Shown piece after piece: positions 20,501 through 29,421 of a DNA stretch of 55,896 nt (position 1 is the first letter of the stretch; each line of letters opens with the position of its first letter). Under the pieces are notes generated by a model. That model was not told where the DNA came from. It saw only the letters and a list, made by a program, of their open reading frames with translations, and did not search any database. Location of the stretch: assembly GCA_022592435.1 (NCBI GenBank), contig JABYQS010000213.1, positions 1-55,896 of the forward strand, given 5' to 3'. The DNA comes from Cerioporus squamosus (taxonomy: Eukaryota; Basidiomycota; Agaricomycetes; Polyporales; Polyporaceae). Position numbers and translations under genes: made by a program.

Positions 20501-21875
20501 CGCCGAACAGCCTGTGAGTCGCCCGCGAGTTTTGCTGCTGCTGCTTGAAGCGTCTTTGCTTAAGTTGGCGCACTTGCTTCGTCAGGGCTGCTACTTTTGC
20601 AATTTTTCTCTCCTCGGGGTGGGCACGGTCAGCCTTGATGTGTTTGAGAGCCCGCTCGCCTTCCCGAATCTCAGCTAGAAGTTTTGGCACGACTTCTCTT
20701 TCGCGGGCGCGAGCCATTTTCATCGTGTCATGCTTGAAACTGTGCAGGATGGTTTGCGCACTGGTTGCTTCTGACCTGCCCCCAGCCGTTTCGAGCTCAG
20801 CAAGGTTACGCATGGCCAGCAGTCCTCGTTCCTTGATTCCCTTCGCGAGCTTCTTGTCTTTCAGAAGCTGCAGGGGGAACAATGGCCGTCCAGGGCCTAC
20901 TATGGGCGAGTTTTCCGAGGTAAGCTGAACTGATACTAGGCTGTGGTCAGTTTTGACCCCAGCCTCACATACTTGCCAGTCCCGTGCACCCTCGAAAATG
21001 GTCGGGGTCACATATATCCGATCCAGCCTGGAGAAGACCGCGTCCCTTCCCGTACTGCGGTGGAAGGTGTATTCCCTCGAGTTTGGGTTTGTCACTCTCC
21101 ATCCGTCCGCCAGCATCATACTCAGGCTGCTTTTCAGGTCGTCTAGCGCAATAATTGACTGGTCAGGACCGTCGTTTACTGGGAGGCGATCTATCGTGTC
21201 CTCTACGTTGTTGAAATCCCCCGCCATCAGGTGGGGTTTGGGACATTCTGGGTGAGCCTCATAAAACTTGCGCACTTCGTCGAAGAAGCGTTTTCGTTCG
21301 CTTACTCCGTTCGACGACGGTGCATAGATACAGAGAATGTTCCTTCGGTCGCCTCCGAGGCTCGGGAACGTGACTTGGATGGCTCTCCCAGGGACTATCA
21401 CCGTCATCGTCGCCTCCTCTGTATTCAGGTACCTGGTATTCAATACGACTGCCACCCCTTCCTTCTGGGTTGGCGCATCAGGGTGCTCCGAGTGGAGGAT
21501 CTTCACTTTCCGCGCGAACATTCTATGAAGGCCGGCCTTACGCTCCTCTGTCAAGTGAGTCTCTTGCAAGAGGAGTACGCCGATCCGTTGGTCTGACATC
21601 ATCCTATATACGCGTCCCCATTTATTATCCGTATGGTCGCGGATTAGGTTCCCGAAGCCGTTTATATTCAGCGAGGCCACTTTTAGGGCCGTCTTGCGTT
21701 TGATCTCTTCCGTACGCTGCCTGGTTCTCGTATTCGGGAGAACGTTCGTCTGGCTGGTTTTATCTGGGGAGCCAACTGCTACCCCTCTCGATGGTTCTTG
21801 CTGGTCTCCGTCTCCGTCTCGCTCGTTATTGTGGCCGATCTCCTCTTCGCACCGCTCTCCGTTCACCACTTGCAA
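17583..21875 (-). CDS. LINE ORF2: APE endonuclease, reverse transcriptase, RNase H
   Basis: 1430 residues counted from 21875. Exonuclease-endonuclease-phosphatase domain at about 66-300 (VASLNINGFGN, LLQETHL, MAGDFNNVED, FSRLDRIY, TDHSLVS). Reverse transcriptase at about 560-850 (YRPITLLNTDYKLLSK, AGFVPGRKIH, ALDQEKAYDK, RQGDPLSCLLF, FADD near 815). A Cys-rich cluster (CARAACKCVGC) near 1150, then RNase H at about 1258-1400 (ATDGSC, GEIVATL, VTDSRTT, RGHNGHAGNEAAD). It nicks the target and reverse-transcribes the element RNA in place. Oddities: the frame has no ATG between its upstream stop near 22062 and the endonuclease core, so the start is unknown, and it ends in a TGA before its zinc-knuckle tail. 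Confidence 0.9.
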   Translation of the reverse strand: MQVVNGERCEEEIGHNNERDGDGDQQEPSRGVAVGSPDKTSQTNVLPNTRTRQRTEEIKRKTALKVASLNINGFGNLIRDHTDNKWGRVYRMMSDQRIGVLLLQETHLTEERKAGLHRMFARKVKILHSEHPDAPTQKEGVAVVLNTRYLNTEEATMTVIVPGRAIQVTFPSLGGDRRNILCIYAPSSNGVSERKRFFDEVRKFYEAHPECPKPHLMAGDFNNVEDTIDRLPVNDGPDQSIIALDDLKSSLSMMLADGWRVTNPNSREYTFHRSTGRDAVFSRLDRIYVTPTIFEGARDWQVCEAGVKTDHSLVSVQLTSENSPIVGPGRPLFPLQLLKDKKLAKGIKERGLLAMRNLAELETAGGRSEATSAQTILHSFKHDTMKMARAREREVVPKLLAEIREGERALKHIKADRAHPEERKIAKVAALTKQVRQLKQRRFKQQQQNSRATHRLFGDQPTKYWSKLHRECAPRDIINAFEVEGQLGVSGEKIYESDSAKMATMARAHHMNVQKADPGAKPVDERECDIETALGSLEVVVTREQAFEMGDEITYEECEMSLRFAKNGTAPGLDGIPFELWKTLHARHKEDSRFPNRSSFDVVRLLTAAYEDMRVNGVSAKTSLAHGWMAPIYKEKGERTRVVNYRPITLLNTDYKLLSKTLAVRLAEVAPKLIHRAQAGFVPGRKIHNHTQLTRMMMCWAEANDENGAIVALDQEKAYDKIAHDYLWRVLERFGIPDTFIQLIQSLYKNAETSVMVNGILSRSYRIHRGVRQGDPLSCLLFDLAIEPLSAMIRKSDIEGFSVPRCNETLKAVLFADDTTVYLSSRNDFNTLQEVLDTWCSAAKARFNISKTEIIPIGSPAFRDEMAETYRLTGAWENYPKGVHVAQNGEAVRILGAFFGNGVSQVDIWTLVLTKIVAMKKPLMHAIARWKAGHATIQGKKHVVQMIIGGMTQFLTTVQRMPDIILTRLTRIIHSYLWDDRHNTPVGMKHVMLPVELGGLGMLDLNARSEAIDVMWLKTYLDFSEERPLWAFIADDLLANHVTKDCRPREARMRINPFLQRWNPRSRGLPAELHGIMTVAGKYGLRLEGLALSKQIQRSMPLWDHMYADRIRLGRLTVPSKLLTCLQTQHNASTVEDFMHLAGILETTAHCARAACKCVGCTPERLRTGCMNPHLCAIRARAMLNTLPGKWDPRKWQPEDYEDQIMRSLEEEELDDKLVPFDRRVTTYGDLGNAFRIFTGAEPVSNTIMPMEIDEDGSKLTIATDGSCVGNGERDARAGAGVFVAEGHPMNCSLRLPSWLDQSNQTGEIVATLTVTTTADTRTRITQVTDSRTTMDSVSKWRKKHEDSGYILQRNAALTRATIARLRMRPAHTIFQWVRGHNGHAGNEAADKRAAEGAAKLTEDPLCLAVPAPFQLTGAKLQTMTQKLAY

Positions 21876-23101
21876 TACTGTGCTTCCATTCTCATCAGCA
21901 GGTTCAACAGAGGGGCGGCTAGCACCAACGCGCGCTCCTCCTAGCCCGCCGTTGAGGTTCGAATGACCTTGGCCGGTACTATCTTCCGTGAGTGTTATAT
22001 TTGTGTAGTTGGGTTGGTTGGTAGCTGCAGTGTCAGTCGGGGCACAGCTGTCCCCCCGACTCTAGACGGTTCGCCCTCCGTCTCGGATGGCGTTGCCCCG
22101 TTGGTGCGTGGCACACCGCCTGGGGCTTTAGCATTCAAGCTCGGTTCGCCGGTATCTAAATAGAAGAACCTACAATGCGCACCAGAAGCTGTCCTGTACC
22201 TCAAGAGGCAGTATATTAGGCTTCTGGCTGACTGCTGTCTGTCAGGGTTTCCAGTGCAGCTGTCCACATGCTGCACTTTCTATCCTGCAGCCCGCGTTTG
22301 CCCAGTCGTCACTCTGGTGCGGGTCAGACGACCAATCACCGTACTTACATCCCGACGTGTCGCGTCCTCCTGCTCGCGCGATTCGTTACTCACCGATTGT
22401 TACCTCTCGTCGGTTCTGTCGCTTCGAGGGCTTCATTACATCAGCAGCGGCCATATATTATGCTCCCTTTCCCGGGGCCGCCTTTCGCTCATTGGCCTCA
22501 TCCTGTAGCTGCCCGACAGGCACATCCCTCTCAGGCTTTGCCTTCAGCCAGAGGCAGGATCATGTCACAACCTCTCGGGCGCCGTGTAGGGACTATCCAG
22601 GCAGCGCCATAGTGCGATCCCGGCCTGGGTTGGCAGGTGCTTGCCACAGACGATGTTTCCGCGTCCATCCGCCTTCGCGCGAAGCTACACGTCGCACATG
22701 GTGTCCTCCGCGCATGCGTCAGGTCCTGCCCTTAGCATCATCAAGTACTCAGCTCGTTGTCCTGTTGTTTCATGGCTATAGGGTACCACCTCATCGTCGC
22801 CCTCTCGAGGACGTCTGCTAGGGGACAGCCCCCTGTCTGCGTCGTGCGACTCAGGCTGCTCTCGTGTGCATCGTCGCAATTTCGCCGGCTTCTGTTACTA
22901 GCTGATGTCCTGGGCTTCTCGTGCATAGCTCTAGTGTGCGTTTATTGAGCTTGAGACAGCTATCGGTATACACGTATATCAAGATACAGGGCATGCGCCC
23001 GCCAGTCAAGAGGAGCTCGTAACGGATGTAGATAACAGGAGATCGTGGCTCAGCTAATCGTCTCGAGAGTATGCCTGGGTGCGGTCATGCCCTCAGTGCG
23101 C
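21876..23101. other. LINE inter-ORF region
   Basis: The ORF2 frame stays open to a TAG near 22062 without an ATG. The rest, up to the ORF1 stop, shows no convincing coding on either strand. Confidence 0.55.
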
Positions 23102-26100
23102 CTAGAAGCGGTGCCGCTTGCCCGCGCCGTTGCTGCTTCCACCAGCGCCGCCTCCGCGGCCGTTGCTCGGGCCCCTGCCCGAGTGTGGCCCGTAATCGTT
23201 CCTTCCACCACGTCCGGGCGTGCGCGTCGAACCCCCTTCTCCAGGGTTCCTGCTACGAGGTTCGCCGCTCCTGTACCGAGCATTCTGGCTGGGCAGTCCC
23301 CTGCTTCCTCGTCCACGGCTGCCGTTGTTGCCTCTTCCTGAGTCGTTTCCTCTACGTCTCTCACCGAAGACACCCTCACCGGGACCTGGGCCGTTCCATC
23401 CGCGTACCCTTGGGAAAGGGCACAGATGGGTCGGGTGGCTCACGCCTCGGCATCCCGCACAGGCCGTGATGTGCCGCACTCGCCCCGTGCCGATGGCAAA
23501 ACTTCGGTAGCGGCGTGTTCGTAGCTCCGTTACCCATCGGCGCCATTCCCTGACATCCCTCGTGGGGGACCGCATGAAGATATTAGTGACATAGTTGCCG
23601 TTACTGAGTTGGAGAGTCTCGACTCGCAAAGAGCGAACGATCACTCGTATGGCGCGCTCGAGCGGCCACCTGGCGAACTCTGGGTTGCTACTGACCATTC
23701 GTTCGAGCCAGGCGGCCATTTCCTCCTCGCTGAGGACGCGTAGTATCGCAGCGCGGATTTTGAACTCGTCGTTGCTGAGGAAGCCCTCGAGCATGAATAG
23801 CCAGCTGGGTATGACTGCGGCGCGCGGAAAAACCAGGAAAGACAGGGAGGGGAAAGACCATGCACCCCTCGCCGTCGCGCGAGCAACTCCCCTTTGCGTG
23901 AGTCCCCGGATAGCCCACACTGATGGGAGATCGCGTGTTCGCGCGCGGAGGCCCTCTTCGAGCTCAGGTGGGACCACATCGAAGTCAGATTCGCCGCTGA
24001 TTTGCTCTAAGTGCCTGTGGAGGCCGTCCGCGATGCGCCTGTTGTGTGAGTCTTCCTCAGAGTAGTGGTAATTGTATACTTCAACTAGGACGTCAGAGTT
24101 TGGTGGGTCGCTCCATATCTCGCGGGTCCATTCGCGGGCCATTCCCTGGAGGAAGGATTCGGGGTCGTCACGGTGGACGGTAGGGAAACCACCATTCGGA
24201 ACTTCTGTAGGGTCGCCTTCGAGTTCAAGATCTTCACCGCAGAGGGCGGTCGGGAGGACCTCGCCCTCCTCGATTTGCCAGTCTCGGCGTGTCCTCTCGT
24301 TCCTCCAGTCTTCCTCGGCGTCCTGCGTCTCATCGTCGCTCATCTGGGCGTCCCGAGGCTCCTCGGCTCTGTCCCACGATCGGTCCGCTCTCCAGTCCTC
24401 GCCACCGGCCTCCTGATAGTTGCCGGGGATCGATCGCGATCGCTGCAAGTTAGCCACTCGGGAGGTAGGAGAGCGCTGGGGCAATAGCGGGGATGCTGCG
24501 CGAGGGATGAAGGGGTTCCCGTTCATGACGAACTGGGCAGCTCTCGTGTTAGGAGCTGGAACGTACTCCGAGGCGCATCTCCAGTTCCGGTAGCCGTTCG
24601 CATGACTCCCGTGATTGGCGCGGTCTTGCGTGGCGGCGTGTTCGCGTGGTGTCCGCTCGTTAGGGGCAGCAAGTTGGTCCCGACGAGATGCATGCGAGGA
24701 GTGCTCATCCCGCAGTGTTCTCTCGGTTGTCCCAGCGCCATCGTGGCGAGCCGCGTACTGTCCCCGAGTGCCCAACGGGCCCGCTCTCCTCTCGTGGGTC
24801 CGTCCCGTGTGGCCCGCCCACGCCTCGTCTGGAGAGACAAAACTCCTCCTGCCTGAGCGATCCTCCATCGCTTGCCTGAGGCTCCGTTCGCGCGCTTCGA
24901 GGAGGTCCGCTTGACTCCATTCGTTGTGCCGCGTGGTCGTATCCGTGGGCTGCACGTCGTGTTGCTCGGGGCCGGGACTTGTCGCGCGTCCTTTGCCCTT
25001 GTCCTTCTTGGGCTCGGGCGTGGCGGAATCGCCCCGGTGCGGTGACTCGGAGAGGCTGTCTACGTCCATCAACCTGCCGTATTCGGGAGGGGTAGCTGGG
25101 TGAGTCGCACAGTGCTGCCGCGCGTCGTGGGGATACGTCGCTGTCGGAGCGTTGCTCGGGGACTGGGGACGGGCAGTATTCGGCCGCGTCCCTGTCGCGT
25201 GAGTAGCTGCCGAGGCTTCCTGCCCAGGCGTTAGTAGGGGCCCGTTCTGGGTGTGTATAGTACTTGGGGGGTTTAGAGTCGTCATCGCTACACGATTCGA
25301 ACTAGCTGCAGGCTGTACTAGTGCCCCATTGTCCCGTTCATACGAGATGCTTCGCCCGGCACTCCTCCATGGATTATAAACGTCGGAGTTGCTTTTTGAT
25401 GCGTGCGGCCTCAACGGGGTCGATTCGACGCGTCTCGGGCGTCGGCGGGCGCGGATTGCGTCCTTGGGGTCGGGGGATCCCGTCCACAAACGCTTCCTAG
25501 CGTTTGGGACGTCATCCATCGGTGCGAGGCTAGGGGTATGCTCACCGTGATACCACGTACGCGGGGTGCTACGTGAGGCTTGCCTTAGTGCGGCCCGTTG
25601 CTCCTCTATCCCGATACGCTGCGGCTCCATCGCGTGTCCGAAATTGAAGTGAGGGTGCGGCGGCGCGTTATCGTTGCTGTACCTCGGTGCGCCGACGAGT
25701 CCGTGCTGCTGGACGTGCGGCGGGTCGACGAAGGGTGGTGGAGACGAGAAAAAGGCGAAATAGTCCGACCCATTATCGGCTTGGCGTTCGCGCTCCTCGC
25801 GGAGAGGGTCGACGTGTGCGAAGGCGTCCACAGGGTTGATAGTCGGACGTGGTGTCCTCGCTCTGCGCGCTTCCCGCTGCCTCGCCACCCTGGCCGTTGG
25901 GGACGGGGGACCGCCCTCGTCCGCCGAGGTGTCGGGCGTGTCCAGGTCATAGCTGATGGGTGACGAGTCTGGCAGATCTCCGAGTGTAGAGGAGCTCGTC
26001 CACGACGACGTCGGGGACGGCGAGCGTTCTGGCGTGCTCAGGGGATGGAAGCCAGGCGGAGGACCGTGAACCGTCTTCCGGCGATTCTCAGTCTGAGACT

Positions 26101-26480
26101 AGTGACGAAGGAGATCGGAGACATACCTGGGCCCCTGTCCCATGGGTCGTCGAGTGCATGCTCTGCCCGCCGTCGTCGTAGGTTACTCCACCGTTGCCCT
26201 CGTCCGGGGACGAGCGTTGTTGAGGCTGGGTGAGCGGCGGATGGGGAGGAGTAGGAGTGGCACTATCGAAGGTGTCGCGCACCACGTCCGGCATCAGGGA
26301 TCGGTCCGCGTCGTCGACGTTCGGTAGGCCGGCCGGAGCCTGCTGGGTGAGTGCAGCTTCGTTTTGGGGAGGCTGCGAGGGCGTGGCGAAGGCCAGGATC
26401 CTCGCGCCGTTGGGCGTAGTGTGCGCGACCAAGGTCGCATCACTGTTTTGGGTGCTAGCGTTGTTCAGGGTGTGCGACAT
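23102..26480 (-). CDS. LINE ORF1, Gag-like nucleic-acid-binding protein
   Basis: Two open segments: 26480-26088 beginning MSHTLNNASTQNSD, and a second running to 23102 (928 residues from the Val at 25888, with the frame open back to about 26097). They join in frame if the 52 nt at 26075-26126 (GTATGT...GGAAG) are removed, giving about 1108 residues; a +1 frameshift in the short overlap would do the same. The protein is long, disordered and rich in Arg, Pro and Ser, with one CCHC knuckle near the C-terminus (CAGCRGVSHPTHLC) and a Gly/Arg/Ser-rich tail. It is expected to coat the element RNA. Some LINE ORF1s carry more knuckles; only one is visible here. Confidence 0.75.
26075..26126 (-). other. 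Putative 52-nt intron or frameshift zone in LINE ORF1
   Basis: Minus-strand GTATGT donor directly after CCCAG and an AAG acceptor 52 nt later. Removing it keeps codon phase 0 on both sides. The acceptor lacks a good pyrimidine tract, so a +1 recoding event or a simple indel remains possible. Confidence 0.45.
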
Positions 26481-28851
26481 GGCTGAGGAGCGGTCGAGGA
26501 CTTAGGCAGAAAGGTCGCTTTAGGCAGCAGGGCGCAGTACAGCAGTAGAGCGAGTAGAGTGGGGGTGGAGGGCGAGGCAGGGTTGCCAGGCTCACATTAA
26601 GTGACCCGCCCGCGGTCCCTGTCTTCTATTCATTGTCCAGAGCTGGTCGTCGCTTCGTTCCTGCCAAACTCGCGCTGTCAGCATCGCGACGTGCGTGGCA
26701 GGCGTACCGGCTGCATTGTCTCGTCCTTTGAAAAGCGAGGTTGGGGCATTGAGATGGTGCATCTCCAGGTTGGGCACAGGCGCTGCCCGTTCCGTCTCCG
26801 AGGTTTCCTCCGCGTAAGCGCTTCGCCTGCCGTTTGGCGCTTCCTCTCACTTCGTTTCCTTTCTTCAGCTGGCTCCTCGGCGCTCCGTATTGCCATACTC
26901 GTCGAACGTTCGCCCGCCAGGTCTCTGCTTGCTCGCTTCTCTCGTGTCCGTGCTCGTGCTGTCTCCCTATAGTCTCTGCTGCTGCGCCCAGCTCTCGACT
27001 CACCCCAGCCGACACGTCATCTCCGCTCACCGCTGCGTCGTCGCCACTGCCCAAAGCGTCGACTCCGCTGTGCTGTCCGTTCGCCGGCTTAGGCTGAGGT
27101 TGAGTACTGACTCGTCACAATCCCCAGTACTGTCAGTTTGGCATGGATCTGACAGTGTGCGCTCGGCAGCGCGAGACATCAGGCTGCTCGGTCTCATGCA
27201 CGACATGCCATGCTCGGCACAGCTTGCGCCCCTTGCAGCAGTATGTTGCATTCTTCCTCCATCGTATCGCGGTGCCTTCATCGCAGGCTATTCTGACTTG
27301 TTGGATTCCTCAGTCGTATCAAGCTCTCGTCACCGGCCTTCAGAGGATTGGGAGGAGGAAGGCTCGTGTCATCCTGCGACAGCAATGGCGGGGAAGGCGG
27401 AATCTAGTTCGTCCGCGGTCCCACTGGATGGGTAGAAGCTTACGTCTTGGCCATCTCCGGCTCTCCAGACACTTCGTCCCCTTTCCAGTCAGCGCAGGAC
27501 GGCGCTCCGTCATACCAAAAGTGTCTCGTGTACGTTCAGGGTCCTGCCCGTGCTGTGCGTTTCCGTTTTGCGTGCCATCGTGGAAAAGCAGCCCTTTTCC
27601 TGGATATCGGCCTTGGTCTCGAGACGTGAGTTGATCTCCTTGAACTTGTCCTTGCTATTGCTGATACGTTCCTGCTATCTTGCCGACGCGGTCCGCTTAC
27701 TGTTCGCAGTGGCATTCTCGCCCATTTGCTCGGACGTTCCTTGGGCCCGAAATCGCTCGTGTTTCCCAATCGTGCAGTTGTTTGCAGGTGTGTTCCGCTG
27801 TCGAGGTTCGCCATGTCTAGTGCCCAGCACATTCTCGCTCATCTCATGTCGCTTTCCAGGTTTCGCGCATAGCGTTTTGTCCCTGGTTCCTTCCTAGGCT
27901 AGGCACGTCGAACACAGCACTGCCTTCCTTATAGACTTCTGTCATATGGTTGCTTACGCCTGTCATCTTCTAGGGGGCATCTGATGCCTAGTGCACAGTC
28001 CTTTGCTTGCTTCTCGTACACTCCCCTCAATATACGCGCGCGCTCCTCGAATTGTGGAGCTGCTGGATCGGCGAGCTTCGCTGCTTCTTGGTGGGTTAGT
28101 CTAGGCGCTCCATCCTCTCATCGCTGGGCGCAGGTTCTAAACTGCGATTGCACGCCGGTGTCATCTCCTTATCTGCAGTATTCCGGTGTTTCGCGTCGGG
28201 CACCCGTCGTCGCGGCGCTCCTGCCCGTGTCGTCGACATCCTCAGGTCTCGATGTTGCATCACGTCGTCAACTCCATCCAGGTACGAGGTCTGGCCCTGC
28301 GCCGTGTCAGAAACTTGCTTACTCCTGCCGTCCTCGTGCACTCCGAAACTCGTCGTGTGCTCTCGCCGTTCAGTGCGCTTCGTTGTTATCAGTTTCGTCT
28401 GCTATGCGTAGCGTAGAACTCTGTAGTCTGGCTCCTCGCCGGTGTCGGAGTCTGGGTCGTTGCCGCGCCAATACCGCCGCTTACTCTCGTCGTCACGATA
28501 CACTGCATCTTCCTCTCTCGCGTTCGCTATGTTCAGTGCTACACCATGGCGCCCGGCTTCTTCCAGGTGCGTAGTTGGTTTCTACTTCGTTGCTGCCTTT
28601 GTACGCTCATTCCTTCAGCCCGATTTCCGTGGTGTCTCACCAGCTACGACTTAAAGCGCTGTCCATGCCTACGCGAGTGTTGTTCTGGGATGATCATTCT
28701 GTTGCTTCCTCGTGTGCATTCCGCGGCGCTGATTCCGTTCCTGCTGCATCATAGTCTGTTATTAGCTCGTTCAACCAGGGGCTTGGAGGTGCGCTGTTTC
28801 GTGCGTGACCAGGCATGTTACGTATGTAGTATGCTACTCTGCGCCGCTATT
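26481..28851. other. No gene recognised; possible LINE 5' leader
   Basis: Pyrimidine-rich on the plus strand. Open frames here are short and show no domain or exon pattern. Part of it could be the LINE 5' UTR. Confidence 0.4.
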
Positions 28852-29421
28852 CTATTTTAGCCAACAGTTTTCTCCCAAGCATCCGTCCTCCACCGGTTGC
28901 GGCAGGACGCATGTTATCGGCACTAAGCCCATCTCCACCAGTTCGGCCTCTGTTCCCCATCTTGACGCGTAACGTGCGGGCCGAGCTTGCGGCGCCAGTA
29001 GATAAGGGAAGTTGATCTCCACTTCTTCAACTCTACATCCCCGACAGACATTCATCACCCTCGCCCGCATCGTGCCATCGCTCAACTTCCAAGTGTCACC
29101 TATCCTCCCTATCACATGAGGGTCGTACGTGACGAAGCTCCCGGACGGCGCATCAGGTGCGTGGTATAACCTGGGCGACGCAGCTAGGACTCTGACCATC
29201 CTGCCAGTCGTAATCGGCTCGTCCGGTCTGACCACAAGGGTATACCGATGCGTCACTCTTCGTTGACCTATTGGAGCCGGGACCTCAAGCCATCCTGTCC
29301 ATTTGGCGATCAGGGTGAGGTGTTCGGGCCATGGGGGGGATGGGATACATGGGCCTGCCAAAGGCGATGATCTCGGGGGGAGGCGGGGCGCAGCGGGGTA
29401 GGACGGAGGATAACGGGTCAT
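28852..29421 (-). CDS. Unrecognised 189-residue protein
   Basis: The ATG at 29421 (MTRYPPSYPAAP) is preferred over an upstream in-frame Met at 29580 because the intervening 53 residues look like non-coding composition. After a Pro-rich N-terminus the sequence is well mixed, with blocks such as TLIAKWTGWLEVPAP, RYTLVVRPDEP, FVTYDPHVIGRIGDTWKLSDG and VEEVEINFPYLLAP. It has four Cys after residue 120 and no membrane segment, so probably a small beta-rich soluble domain. It lies on the LINE strand about 2.4 kb upstream of ORF1. It could be a host gene, a single exon of one, or an extra LINE ORF. No family recognised. Confidence 0.45.
   Translation of the reverse strand: MTRYPPSYPAAPRLPPRSSPLAGPCIPSPPWPEHLTLIAKWTGWLEVPAPIGQRRVTHRYTLVVRPDEPITTGRMVRVLAASPRLYHAPDAPSGSFVTYDPHVIGRIGDTWKLSDGTMRARVMNVCRGCRVEEVEINFPYLLAPQARPARYASRWGTEAELVEMGLVPITCVLPQPVEDGCLGENCWLK

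Larger units (their letters stand above)
16740..26480 (-). mobile_element. Near full-length LINE (ORF1 and ORF2)
   Basis: Both LINE ORFs lie on the minus strand: ORF1 with a CCHC knuckle at 26480-23102, and ORF2 with endonuclease, RT, RNase H and zinc knuckle at 21875-16821. RNase H-bearing, two-ORF LINEs are typical of fungal Tad-like clades. The outer ends are not defined: I found no clear poly-A tail or target duplication, and the 5' leader may extend beyond 26480. The 1.2-kb gap between ORFs is long, so ORF1 and ORF2 belonging to one element is likely but not proven. Confidence 0.75.

Noticed and set aside
22357..22821. 154-residue plus-strand ORF in the LINE inter-ORF region
   Set aside because: Low-information, Arg/Ser-rich, opposite strand to the LINE.
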